Assembly (NCBI GenBank): GCA_031272515.1
Contig: JAISTR010000003.1
Coordinates: forward strand, 62,001-126,000
Source of the DNA: Erysipelotrichaceae bacterium
Lineage (GTDB): Bacteria > Bacillota_I > Bacilli_A > Erysipelotrichales > Erysipelotrichaceae
Reading direction: 5' to 3'
Length of the DNA stretch: 64,000 bases
Each line of letters starts with the position of its first letter. Position 1 is the first letter of the stretch. The notes under the pieces are model-generated. The model saw only the letters and a program-made list of their open reading frames with translations. It did not search any database and was not told where the DNA came from. The position numbers were made by a program, and so were the translations under genes. This document shows positions 37,746-46,384 of this stretch, piece after piece.

Positions 37746-39629
37746 ATGTTACAGATTGACTACCGGCAAAAGAGACTGCTGCATGCCTTATTCACCCACC
37801 CGGCCATCAGCACCGCTGATCTGAGCGGGCTTTTGTCGCTTTCCGAGCGGACCTTGCAAAATGACATCAAGGACATCAACCATGCCTTTGTAAAGGAAAA
37901 ACTGCCGCTCTGCATTAAAAACCAGCGCAGCAGAGGATACATGGTGCAATGCGCATCGGGGCAGGAAGCTCTGCTGCAGCGCTTGCAGTCGCAGATTGAG
38001 CGCTATCTGAGCTATCTGCTGTTTCCCTGGCTGCCTGATTACAGCCGGGTGCTTTCGCTGCTGCGGTTTTTGCTGGTACAAAACGATTATCAAAAGCTGG
38101 CGCGCCTATCTTTGCACTACAGCAGTTCCTCCTCCACCCTGACCAAAAATCTCAACAGTGTCCGCCGGATTCTGTCCTGCTATAAACTGTCTCTGGGTTC
38201 ATTGCCCTATCGCGGACTAAAGATTCTGGGTGAGCCCTTAAGGCTTCGCAGCTGCTTTGTGGACTGCTGCGACCTGTTTCAATCACAGGCGGATGGTCTC
38301 TTGTTAATGCCGGAATGCCTGCAGGAGTTGGACTGCACTGCCAAGGAGGTAGAGGAAACCTGCCGGGCGGTCGCAAAGATCTTTTTTGAAATGGGCTATC
38401 AGACCTCGGACCTCAGCTTTCGCCGGGTGTGCTTGTATTTGCTGCTGTTAAAAAAGCAGGGGATTGGTACAAAGGAAAAAGAGAGCGAGCTGTCCTTGAC
38501 CTTTGAGTACCATACCGCAAAAGCCCTGCTTGAGCACTTTGGGCTGTTCAGCGAGGTGGAGTGTGAGCTTTTGGCGGTGTACCTTTTGGCGCATCTGGAT
38601 GAGGATACCTGTCAGTTCTACCCCGGCTTTGCCTATCAGCAAAAGTCCAAAGAAGTCACGGGGCAACTGCTTCAATATCTGGATAGTGAGCTGAATCTGG
38701 ACTTGAGTGAAAACCCGGTCTTTGCCCAGCGGCTGTCGGCTTTTCTTTTGAAGCGCCAGATCCGCAAGGACTATGGCATCTGTGAGTTCAACATCCGCCA
38801 TGACATCGGCGCCATCCTGAAGCTGATCCCCGCTTCCAGTGCCCTGGCCATTCAGATTTTGACCTGGCTCAACAAAGGCGAAAAGGAATGTGACCAAGAG
38901 TTGGTGGTGGGACTGTCCTATCTGCTCTACAACACCTCCAAAGTCATGAAGAACAGCTATGAGACCTTGAATTTCTTGACTTTGAACAACTATGGTCACT
39001 CGGCGAATGATTCGATGCTGGACCGCCTGCAGATCCAAAGGCTGTCTGTCAACCTGATTCCGGTTTCCGCCTATCAGCTTCCTTACCTTGATTTTTCCAA
39101 TTACCAGGCGCTGATTTTGACGGAAAACCACATGGTGAAACCGGATCTGCCGATTCCGGTCTTTCCCTTCAATTATTTTGAAACCTATCGCGGCAACATG
39201 GACCTGTGGTCCCGGGTTTGGGTGAAGTACCGCAAAAACGACATCATTTACCAGCAGTCCATGGCCGCGGCCATTGTCGTCAAAGAGGCGGATAGCTGGG
39301 AAGATGTTTTTGCCTTATTACAGCAGCATGGGGTGAATCTCCCCTTGGGGCAGCTGTCCTCTATCCGCGACCAGTTTCTGCTGTATATGCCCGCCAATAA
39401 GATCGTTGCCCTGTTTCAAAAAGAGGAACCGGTCAGCCGGGCATTGCGGATTGTTTTTAAAACCCCGGTTTCGGATTTCGGGGCGAGTTTTCAGGAAATC
39501 GTGTTTCTGATCTACGATTTCAGCGGAGTGCTTTTAGCTGTCAAGCAGGGGGACTCCGTGGTGAAGCGCTTACAGGTAAACGGCAACAGCCTGGAGATGG
39601 GGTATCAAAACGACATCAAAGCAGAATAG
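37746..39629 (+). CDS. PRD-containing BglG/MtlR-type transcriptional regulator
   Basis: 627 residues. N-terminal HTH_11/Mga-like DNA-binding domain (TADLSGLLSLSERTLQNDI), then two PTS-regulation domains (helical, about 170-400), then a IIB-like and a degenerate IIA-like region. These proteins are switched by PTS phosphorylation and usually activate the adjacent operon. It is the last gene of the PTS operon and is the obvious candidate regulator of the promoter at 34147. Confidence 0.85.
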   Translation: MLQIDYRQKRLLHALFTHPAISTADLSGLLSLSERTLQNDIKDINHAFVKEKLPLCIKNQRSRGYMVQCASGQEALLQRLQSQIERYLSYLLFPWLPDYSRVLSLLRFLLVQNDYQKLARLSLHYSSSSSTLTKNLNSVRRILSCYKLSLGSLPYRGLKILGEPLRLRSCFVDCCDLFQSQADGLLLMPECLQELDCTAKEVEETCRAVAKIFFEMGYQTSDLSFRRVCLYLLLLKKQGIGTKEKESELSLTFEYHTAKALLEHFGLFSEVECELLAVYLLAHLDEDTCQFYPGFAYQQKSKEVTGQLLQYLDSELNLDLSENPVFAQRLSAFLLKRQIRKDYGICEFNIRHDIGAILKLIPASSALAIQILTWLNKGEKECDQELVVGLSYLLYNTSKVMKNSYETLNFLTLNNYGHSANDSMLDRLQIQRLSVNLIPVSAYQLPYLDFSNYQALILTENHMVKPDLPIPVFPFNYFETYRGNMDLWSRVWVKYRKNDIIYQQSMAAAIVVKEADSWEDVFALLQQHGVNLPLGQLSSIRDQFLLYMPANKIVALFQKEEPVSRALRIVFKTPVSDFGASFQEIVFLIYDFSGVLLAVKQGDSVVKRLQVNGNSLEMGYQNDIKAE

Positions 39630-39816
39630 GACAGCTTCAAGTATAGAAAGATCTGGGTTTTCAGCTTTTCATTTACCTTGATTCGATGAAAAAATCCATG
39701 TTTTTACCTGATAAACAGGGAAATAAATGGTAAATGATAAGATGACAATTATAAAAATCCACCGATATTTCGCTGTTAATGACCCAAAACAAAACCACCA
39801 AAAAGACCAAAAAGCC

Positions 39817-39852
39817 CTTAAAACCGGGACTTTTTTATTTTTTAAGGGGAGT
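39817..39852 (+). terminator. Possible terminator of the PTS operon
   Basis: In the 313-nt gap, a hairpin with arms CCCTTAAAA and TTTTAAGGG encloses a T-rich loop (CGGGACTTTTTTATT). Imperfect as a rho-independent terminator. The rest of the gap holds only the lipoprotein promoter. Confidence 0.4.
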
Positions 39853-39892
39853 ATTCAAACAAGAAAATCTTACCAATTTGTAATCAAGGCTG

Positions 39893-39921
39893 TTGCATTT
39901 GAGAAAAAATTGACATATAAT
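39893..39921 (+). promoter_or_regulatory. Promoter of the repeat lipoprotein gene
   Basis: TTGCAT (39893-39898), 17-nt spacer, consensus TATAAT (39916-39921), 21 nt before the start. Confidence 0.75.
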
Positions 39922-39942
39922 CATAAAAGAAAAGGAGAACAA

Positions 39943-40980
39943 ATGATGAAAAAACTTTTTTTAGTAGCACTGACTCTGGTTCTACTGGCTGGACTGACTG
40001 CCTGCAACCCAAGCGGAAGCAGCACCTCAGAAAAGACATATAAGATCGGGTTTGCCAGTGTTACATCCATGAGTGCAAGTGATGCAGTCGGCGGCGAAGA
40101 AGCCAAAGACGGTCAACTGCAACAAAACGTCACCTATGCCTTAATTGTGCTGGATGGCGACACGATTGTCTACCTTGGCTTTGACACCGCGCAAAACAGC
40201 GCAAAGTTTGATGCTACCGGTACAATTACCAGTGACACCCCGAAGGTAACCAAGAAAGAACTCAAAGAAGGCTATGGTATGGCTGCGGTTACCGGCGGTC
40301 TGGAATGGTATGAACAAATTGCCGCTCTGGAAGAATTCGCTGTTGGAAAGACCTTGGCGGAATTCCTGGCGGAACCGACCGAAATCGGTGAAGAGGGACA
40401 CCCGGTATTTACCGGTGATATCGCTTCTTCGGTTTCCATCAGTGTTGACGCTTTTTTGGAAGCAGCGGAAAAAGCTGGTGCTGCGGCCGTGGAAGTGAAG
40501 GGAATTTCCAGTGCTGGCTTTGCCTCCATCACCTCCATCAGCGCCTCCAGTGCTACCACGGGTGACGAAGGAACCGCCGGTTCTGTTACCTTCAACACTT
40601 CGATGGCTGCTTTAGCCTTCGACAAAGACGGCAAGATTGTCTGGGCGAGCTTCGATGTTGCCCAAACTTCCCGCAATACGATTACGGCGGAAGGCGTTGC
40701 CACCGCGAATACCGACCTGCGCACCAAGATGGAGAAACAAGGCGACTATGGTATGGCCGCTGCTTCCCCGATTGGCAAGGAATGGTATGAACAAGGTGAA
40801 GCTTTGAATGCTTATGCAGTAGGCAAGACCCTGGATGAATTCCTGGCCTCCCCGACCGAAATCGGTGAAGAAGGATCCCCGGTATTCACCGGCGATATCG
40901 CTTCCTCGGTATCCATCAGCGTCGGCGATTTGCTCGAAGCTGCTGCGAAGATTAAATCCTTCACGGTTGAAATCAAATAG
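39943..40980 (+). CDS. Lipoprotein made of two tandem repeats
   Basis: 345 residues from ATG 39943, five nt after AAAGGAG; a longer frame to 39727 overlaps the promoter. Signal peptide with lipobox LTAC, then two homologous domains of about 150 residues. Both contain GFAS(V/I)TS(M/I)SAS, a V-F-D-AQ block, GYGMAA or DYGMAA, EWYEQ, (A/Y)AVGKTL, EFLA-PTEIGEEG and PVFTGDIASSVSISV. Almost identical blocks show recent duplication. Function unknown; exposed on the outer face of the membrane. Strong promoter and terminator suggest high expression. Confidence 0.85.
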   Translation: MMKKLFLVALTLVLLAGLTACNPSGSSTSEKTYKIGFASVTSMSASDAVGGEEAKDGQLQQNVTYALIVLDGDTIVYLGFDTAQNSAKFDATGTITSDTPKVTKKELKEGYGMAAVTGGLEWYEQIAALEEFAVGKTLAEFLAEPTEIGEEGHPVFTGDIASSVSISVDAFLEAAEKAGAAAVEVKGISSAGFASITSISASSATTGDEGTAGSVTFNTSMAALAFDKDGKIVWASFDVAQTSRNTITAEGVATANTDLRTKMEKQGDYGMAAASPIGKEWYEQGEALNAYAVGKTLDEFLASPTEIGEEGSPVFTGDIASSVSISVGDLLEAAAKIKSFTVEIK

Positions 40981-41006
40981 GTTTCAAACAAAAGAAACAA
41001 CTTAAA

Positions 41007-41032
41007 AGAGACCCTCGCGGGTCTCTTTTTTT
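41007..41032 (+). terminator. Intrinsic terminator
   Basis: GAGACCC-tcgc-GGGTCTC followed by seven T, between convergent genes. Confidence 0.9.
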
Positions 41033-41043
41033 GTGTGTCCTCT

Positions 41044-42984
41044 TTAAGATACGTAGGAGATGATTTTCAGGTCTGCCAGCAGGTCCAGATAGTCCAACAG
41101 TTCCTCGGTGACCCCATGGCCATGGCATTCATTGACGGCTTTGCGGATGATTTCCCGCACGGTGCGCTTGCCATCGATGTAAAAGCCCATAATGGCCCTG
41201 GGCAGATAGCCCTTGAAGTCATCCGGGTACTTTTCCTTATAGGCATCCACAATCTGTTTGGCATTCTCCACTTTCGCTATCGAATCCGAACCCCAGGCAC
41301 TGGAAGTATACAGATGGCCCAGATAAGACCGCTGGGGAATCTTGTCCATGCGCGCATCACTGCTTTGCGATTCGGGCACCAGTGCCGCCTTGGGCCAGCG
41401 GATGCGCACCAAATCAGCCATTGCCGCAATGTCCGCCTTGCCTTTTTCAATGACCGCCGCCAGGCTTTCGCCAAAGTAGCGGGCCAAAGAGCCAAAGCAG
41501 TCCTGATAGTATTCAACATACTGGTCCACCTGCTGTTCATATTGCCAGGGCGAGTTCTCCTTGGTCATCACCCGGTTGGCTGCCTGCGTCAAACGCAAAA
41601 CCAAAAGTTGGAACAGGGTGAGCTTGAGGACCGGGATATCAGCCTTGCCCAGGTTGGCCAGGGTGTAGGCGAAAGCCGCCGCCAGGCCGCTGGATTTCTC
41701 CAGGATGAAGGGGTCCAGGGTTTCCGGCACATCGCCATCCGTGTGATAGAAACGGTCCGGGTACTGCCCCAGCATCGGCATCGGTATATTGACTAAGGGA
41801 TCAGAGAACTGATCGTGGTCACTGCCGGCCCGGTACTCGATTACCAAGCTGTTAAACAGGGGGACATAGTCGAACTCACTGTTGGTGTGGTCGTCCTTCT
41901 TCAATTCCTCCAGGATGGCGGTTCCCAAAGCTCCGACAATCGAGGGCAGGCTGTGGGAGGTCTCATTGAGGCTCATCGGCCCGTTGTGGTCGTTCTGGCT
42001 GACACCGACCATGTCGAGGTTGATGCCGCCAACCATCAAGGGCAAGAGGTCGCGGTTGCTTTGGATATAGGCCAGGGTTCCCAGCATCTCAGGGACCAAA
42101 AGCAAACGGATTCCCCGCTTCAAAGGTGCCAGCGCCTTGGTTTCAATCAAACGGGACAAAACCCGCATTGCCTCCATCCCGGCGACACAGCCGCTTATGT
42201 TGTCATTGCAGGAGTTCTGGGGATGGCAGAGGTGACCGACAATCAGCACCTCTTCCTGACTTTCCCCGGGCAAAGTCGCACTGACGACCTCAAAGACATC
42301 GTCATGGCGCTTGGCATCGCAGAAACAGTTGACGTGCATCGCCTTGCCCTGGGCCTTCAGTTTTTCAATCACTTCCAAAAGGTGCTTTCCCTCTTTGGGG
42401 GAAACCACATAGCCGAAGATATCCTTCCAGAATAAATCGCGAACCCGGACCCAGCGGGCGACGTGGTCGGCGTTTTCCACAACCGGCGGCACGCAGATAA
42501 AGCCTTTCGCTTTACCTTCGCCAAAGGCCCATTCAAAGCCCTGCGGCTGAGCCAAATACAAGAGGGCGACCTTGCCGTTTAAATCGAGATCGGGATAATT
42601 GCTTTGGTCGCTGCCTTTGTCTAAAACCACGACTTCATAGGTGGATTCAGCCACACTGCCGCAGCGCTCGGCGACGTCACTGCGGTGACTCTTGTAGTCG
42701 GCGATGCGCCGGCCGTCTTCCTCCACCACTTCGCACCAGCCGTCCGTAATGGACCAGAACTGCGGTCCCTGCATGCTTTCAAAGAAGCTGAAGCTGGTTG
42801 CCGGGTAGGTCAGAATCTCTGCGTGAATTCCGTCTTCCTGCAAAAACTTTGCACAGGCCAAAGCGGCTTCGCGAAAGCCCAGGGAAGCCTGGTAGCGGTC
42901 GTAATCATTGAGAACCCGCACCCGGCTTAGCATCCGCTCCCCACTGGTCAGATTGCGAATTTTCGCGACGGTATCAGTAATCAT
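41044..42984 (-). CDS. DUF4910 / M28-like aminopeptidase-type protein
   Basis: 646 residues from ATG 42984 behind AAAGAGGTG. A zinc-peptidase core is suggested by LIVGHLCHPQNSCNDNISG (His, Asp), VPEMLGT and GSDHDQF, with an inserted PA-like region (about 120-210). C-terminal about 150 residues are a winged-helix-like extra domain. No signal peptide, so cytoplasmic. Relatives are annotated as DUF4910 aminopeptidases. Downstream gene of the AKR-DUF1893 cluster, 17 nt after DUF1893. Confidence 0.75.
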   Translation of the reverse strand: MITDTVAKIRNLTSGERMLSRVRVLNDYDRYQASLGFREAALACAKFLQEDGIHAEILTYPATSFSFFESMQGPQFWSITDGWCEVVEEDGRRIADYKSHRSDVAERCGSVAESTYEVVVLDKGSDQSNYPDLDLNGKVALLYLAQPQGFEWAFGEGKAKGFICVPPVVENADHVARWVRVRDLFWKDIFGYVVSPKEGKHLLEVIEKLKAQGKAMHVNCFCDAKRHDDVFEVVSATLPGESQEEVLIVGHLCHPQNSCNDNISGCVAGMEAMRVLSRLIETKALAPLKRGIRLLLVPEMLGTLAYIQSNRDLLPLMVGGINLDMVGVSQNDHNGPMSLNETSHSLPSIVGALGTAILEELKKDDHTNSEFDYVPLFNSLVIEYRAGSDHDQFSDPLVNIPMPMLGQYPDRFYHTDGDVPETLDPFILEKSSGLAAAFAYTLANLGKADIPVLKLTLFQLLVLRLTQAANRVMTKENSPWQYEQQVDQYVEYYQDCFGSLARYFGESLAAVIEKGKADIAAMADLVRIRWPKAALVPESQSSDARMDKIPQRSYLGHLYTSSAWGSDSIAKVENAKQIVDAYKEKYPDDFKGYLPRAIMGFYIDGKRTVREIIRKAVNECHGHGVTEELLDYLDLLADLKIISYVS

Positions 42985-43001
42985 GCAAACACCTCTTTCT
43001 T

Positions 43002-43424
43002 TTAAGCTGTTTCTCTCAGCTTTGAAATTGTTTCCCGCAGGACCTTGACGGCCTGCTTGGGGTCTTCAATGCTCATGCTGGCCTTTTCCATCGGGCACAT
43101 ATCCGTCCGGTCCATGTTTAAGACCTGCTCAATCAGGGTCTCAAAGCGTACCGGAATGTTGTACTGCTCCAGCACTTTCTGGCCGGACAGCGACAGGGTG
43201 GGCGTATAGGCACTTTTGGCCCCGGCATTCACCAGCAACAGGGCGCTGGCCCGACCGATCAAGCGGTCGGCAACCGCAAAGCCCTGTAAGTTGAGCCCCT
43301 GTTTTTCCCATAACAATAGCGGCGCAATCCCGCTTTGGTCACTGGTGAAGATTGCTTCCCCCCTGACGGCAACGCAAGAGTGGCCCTGCTTTAAAAACTG
43401 TATGGCGGTATCCAAATCACTCAT
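43002..43424 (-). CDS. DUF1893-family protein
   Basis: 140 residues. Matches DUF1893 by FLKQGHSCVAVRG near the start, LQGFAVADRLIGRAS, NAGAKSAYTPTLS and the C-terminal NMDRTDMCPMEKA. The family has a deaminase-like fold but no proven reaction; the Cys-Pro-Met-Glu motif is conserved. Overlaps the AKR gene by 8 nt. Confidence 0.82.
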   Translation of the reverse strand: MSDLDTAIQFLKQGHSCVAVRGEAIFTSDQSGIAPLLLWEKQGLNLQGFAVADRLIGRASALLLVNAGAKSAYTPTLSLSGQKVLEQYNIPVRFETLIEQVLNMDRTDMCPMEKASMSIEDPKQAVKVLRETISKLRETA

Positions 43425-44526
43425 GAAAATATTCCTTAACCTTCACGAGTTCTTCCGGTATGTTGATGTGCTGCGGACACTTGGACACGCAGCTGGCACA
43501 GGCGGTGCAGACGCTCGCCTTTTTCTCATCGCCCAAAAAGCCATAGGAGCCTTGGGCCCGTTTTTTGTTGCCGAAGATAAAGGCGCTGTTATAGACCCGG
43601 AAATTGCCGGGAATATCCACCCCGAAGGGACAGGGCATGCAATAGCGGCAGCGCGTGCAGGGAACCTGCGTGCGCGCCAGAAACAGCTTGGCGGCCTTGT
43701 CGATGATATCGTAGTCATCACCTTCCAGCGGAGTAAAGCGGTCGAAGGTATTGATGTTGTCCTCGACCTGGCTGTAGGTGCTCATGCCGGAGAGAATCGT
43801 CGCCACCTGATCAAAGGAACCAACCCAGCGCAGCGCCCAGGAGGCGTCACTCCAGTTATGGGCGGCTTTAAACAATTCGTGGATGTCTTCCGGTACCTCG
43901 GCCAAAAGTCCGCCCTTGACCGGTTCCATAATCACCAGCTTAATGCCAAAAGTCCGGGCCAGCTCCACCCCTTTGATGCCGGCCTGGTAGCCGGTATCCA
44001 TGTAGTTGAGCTGAATCTGACAGAAGTCCCAGGGATAGGCCTTGAGGATTTCTTCAAACACCTCATAGTCATCATGGAAGGAGAAACCGATGTTGGTGAT
44101 CAGCCCGCGGTCCTTGAGGTCCTGGGCGAAGCTGGCGAAGTCGCACGCTTTCATCAATTCCCATTTCTCCTTGTCCAGGGAGTGGAACAGGTAGTTATCG
44201 ACAAAGTCCAGCTGCAGCTTGCCCAGCTGTTCGTGGAAGGTGTCATAGAATTCCTTCTGGGTCTTCACTTTCCACATCGGCAGCTTGGTGGCAACCACAA
44301 CGGATTTGCGGTCTTTGGTCTTCAGCCATTCCCCCAGCACCAGCTCGCTCTCGCCATTGTGATAGGGATAGGCGGTGTCATAGTAGGTGACACCATGGTC
44401 ATAGGCGTAGTCCAGCATGCGGAAAGCCTCGGCCCGGTCAATCTTGTCCTCGCTGTTTACCGGCAGGCGCATGCAGCCAAAGCCCAGCAGGGACACATCA
44501 GTTTTCTTAATTTTGCGGTATTCCAA
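43417..44526 (-). CDS. Aldo/keto reductase with two C-terminal 4Fe-4S motifs
   Basis: I choose TTG 44526 (MEYRKIKKTD): GAGGTG lies 6 nt upstream, while GTG 44535 sits inside that site. 369 residues. AKR barrel with GFGCMRLP, DTAYPYHNGESE and a catalytic region KLPMWKVK; the C-terminus adds CTRCRYCMPCPFGVDIP and CTACASCVSKCPQHINIP, two ferredoxin-like clusters. Probably an NAD(P)H or ferredoxin-linked oxidoreductase typical of anaerobes. Heads a minus-strand operon with DUF1893 and DUF4910. Confidence 0.9.
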   Translation of the reverse strand: MEYRKIKKTDVSLLGFGCMRLPVNSEDKIDRAEAFRMLDYAYDHGVTYYDTAYPYHNGESELVLGEWLKTKDRKSVVVATKLPMWKVKTQKEFYDTFHEQLGKLQLDFVDNYLFHSLDKEKWELMKACDFASFAQDLKDRGLITNIGFSFHDDYEVFEEILKAYPWDFCQIQLNYMDTGYQAGIKGVELARTFGIKLVIMEPVKGGLLAEVPEDIHELFKAAHNWSDASWALRWVGSFDQVATILSGMSTYSQVEDNINTFDRFTPLEGDDYDIIDKAAKLFLARTQVPCTRCRYCMPCPFGVDIPGNFRVYNSAFIFGNKKRAQGSYGFLGDEKKASVCTACASCVSKCPQHINIPEELVKVKEYFHE

Positions 44527-44582
44527 ATCCTTCACCTCATTTCTGAAAAAAGAAGGACTCCCCCAAGGGAACCTTGATTTAG

Positions 44583-44591
44583 TTCATTATA
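44583..44591 (-). promoter_or_regulatory. Extended -10 promoter of the AKR-DUF1893-DUF4910 operon
   Basis: On the minus strand TGTTATAAT, an extended -10, about 57 nt before the AKR start. Confidence 0.5.
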
Positions 44592-44604
44592 ACAAACCCC
44601 GTAT

Positions 44605-44627
44605 GAAAAAAGCGGCGGGACGCCGCA
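44605..44627 (-). terminator. Intrinsic terminator of the transglutaminase-like lipoprotein gene
   Basis: Palindrome GCGGCG-gga-CGCCGC with an A-run on its left (T-run on the minus strand). Confidence 0.85.
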
Positions 44628-44642
44628 TTTTTCAGGTAGTGT

Positions 44643-45605
44643 TCATTTATTCAAGCCGTAGATGGCATTGCCGAAGTCGAGGTATTGTTCCAGATCAAAG
44701 GCGAAGCCGACATAGCGGTGGTCCGACCAGGGTCCATAGGACACCGGCCTTAACAGATAGTCTTCCAGAACCCGGCCGCTTACATCCGGGGTCGGGTCAT
44801 CCCAGGTCGCATCGACCTGGTACCAGGCATTGTCCAGATAGACCAGATTCCAGGCGTGCTCCTCCACCCCGGCCATGCCCGAGGTAATTAGGACTGGTAA
44901 ACCGGCCTCCCTTGCCAGCACATAGAAAGCCTTGGCATAACCCAGACACATCGCCTTGTGGTTGATTAGGGAGGAATAGGCACTGGAGGCATTCCAGTAG
45001 TCCTGGGAATCACTGGAATAGAAGGCATTCATGTCATAGGCGGTATTGAGGACGATGTACCTGTGGATGGCGATGACCTTGTCGCGGTCACTTTGTCCCT
45101 GTAGGGAAGCTACAAAGTCGCCTGCCATCTCCAGCATGGCGCTATCGTCATAGCCATCCAGCCTAAAGAAACTAAAGCCGGTCGTCTTGATGGTGGTCCC
45201 GTCTTGTGTCTTGACACTGCCGGAATAATAGTAGAAATCCCAGTTGTCGGGATTGGAGGCCATGAAGTAGTAATAGGAATCATAGTATTCCTCTGCTCCG
45301 AACTCAAAAGGCAATACGACATTGAATTCCAGATAGCCCTGTTGCAGCATGTTGTAAAAAAGAATATTGAGATCCGCCAGGCTGTCAATGAAATAGATTG
45401 GCTGATTGACAAACTTGGCATTCAGATTGCTCTGGTTCCAGCTGGAGCTGGGAATTTCATAGACAAAATAACTTCCGGACCCCATGTAACTCTGATTGAT
45501 TGTGTAGCTGTCTTTACTGAAATAATACGGCTCTTTCATCTTATTAGCGCCGCAGCTGCTAAATAATATCAGTCCCAAGAGACTCAGTATTAAAAGTTTT
45601 TTCAT
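44643..45605 (-). CDS. Transglutaminase-like lipoprotein
   Basis: 320 residues from ATG 45605 after GGGGGATG; the longer frame to 45746 has no ribosome site. Signal peptide ending in lipobox FSSC, then an unknown Tyr/Asp-rich domain and a transglutaminase-like domain (about 195-290) with Cys in NHKAMCLGYA, His in EEHAWNLV and Asp in VDATWDDP, the full triad. Extracellular members act as cysteine proteases or cell-wall-linked peptidases. Monocistronic. Confidence 0.86.
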   Translation of the reverse strand: MKKLLILSLLGLILFSSCGANKMKEPYYFSKDSYTINQSYMGSGSYFVYEIPSSSWNQSNLNAKFVNQPIYFIDSLADLNILFYNMLQQGYLEFNVVLPFEFGAEEYYDSYYYFMASNPDNWDFYYYSGSVKTQDGTTIKTTGFSFFRLDGYDDSAMLEMAGDFVASLQGQSDRDKVIAIHRYIVLNTAYDMNAFYSSDSQDYWNASSAYSSLINHKAMCLGYAKAFYVLAREAGLPVLITSGMAGVEEHAWNLVYLDNAWYQVDATWDDPTPDVSGRVLEDYLLRPVSYGPWSDHRYVGFAFDLEQYLDFGNAIYGLNK

Positions 45606-45753
45606 AGCATCCCCCAACGGTATTATCATAGCAGAGCACCAAAAAAAGCACAAATTGTTAAAAAATCCATAACAAACTCCAAAAGCGAAAAGTTCGATTG
45701 ATTTTTTTGTCATTTGTGGTGATTTCACCCTGCCCAAGCAAACCAAAATAGCA

Positions 45754-45759
45754 TATAAT
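45754..45759 (+). promoter_or_regulatory. -10 element upstream of tdk
   Basis: TATAAT 28 nt before tdk; -35 weak. Confidence 0.45.
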
Positions 45760-45787
45760 GAGATAGGTTTAATAGAAGGAGAATCTT

Positions 45788-46384
45788 ATGTCAATGTATC
45801 ACCAGTATCGCGATGGCTATATCGAAGTAATCGCCGGTTGCATGTTTGCCGGCAAGACGGAGGAACTGATCCGGCGCATCAAAGTTCTGGAGTTTGCGAA
45901 AAAGAAAATACTGGTTTTCAAGCCGGCGATTGATAACCGCTACAGCGACACCATGGTGGTATCGCATGCCGGCAGTTCGGTCAGCAGCATTGTGGTTTCC
46001 AAAGCCAAAGACATCCTGAATTATGTCGAGGCGGATACCAAAGTGGTCGCGATAGATGAGGCGCAGTTCTTCGATGATGATATCGTCGCGGTCTGCGACT
46101 ATTTGGCCAAATCCGGCCGGCGGGTGATGGTGGCCGGGCTGGACACCGATTTTCGGGCCGAGCCTTTCGGCAAAATGCCGCACCTGATTACCACCGCTGA
46201 GTTTGTCACCAAACTGACGGCGGTGTGCGTGAAGTGCGGTGCCCCGGCAACCCGGACCCAGCGCATCATCAACGGCCAGCCGGCCTCCTACAATGACCCG
46301 ATCATCCTGGTGGGGGCGCAGGAAAGCTATGAAGCCCGCTGCCGGCACTGCCACGAAGTGCCCGGGAAACCGTCGATTCAATGA
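45788..46384 (+). CDS. tdk: Thymidine kinase
   Basis: 198 residues. Type II thymidine kinase: P-loop [17 protein letters not shown], zinc cysteines [13 protein letters not shown] and CRHC near the C-terminus. Phosphorylates thymidine with ATP. First of a tdk-MATE-prfA-prmC run; overlaps the MATE gene by 4 nt. Confidence 0.97.
   Translation: MSMYHQYRDGYIEVIAGCMFAGKTEELIRRIKVLEFAKKKILVFKPAIDNRYSDTMVVSHAGSSVSSIVVSKAKDILNYVEADTKVVAIDEAQFFDDDIVAVCDYLAKSGRRVMVAGLDTDFRAEPFGKMPHLITTAEFVTKLTAVCVKCGAPATRTQRIINGQPASYNDPIILVGAQESYEARCRHCHEVPGKPSIQ

Noticed and set aside
38448-39131. 227-codon minus-strand ORF inside the PRD regulator
   Set aside because: Shadow; no ribosome site and no recognisable domain.
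41035-41796. 253-codon plus-strand ORF over the DUF4910 gene
   Set aside because: Antisense shadow of the peptidase-like gene.
43216-44577. 453-codon plus-strand ORF over DUF1893 and the aldo/keto reductase
   Set aside because: The opposite strand encodes two genes with clear motifs; this frame is a mirror of their codon bias.
45791-46381. 196-codon minus-strand ORF over tdk
   Set aside because: Exact antisense of thymidine kinase.
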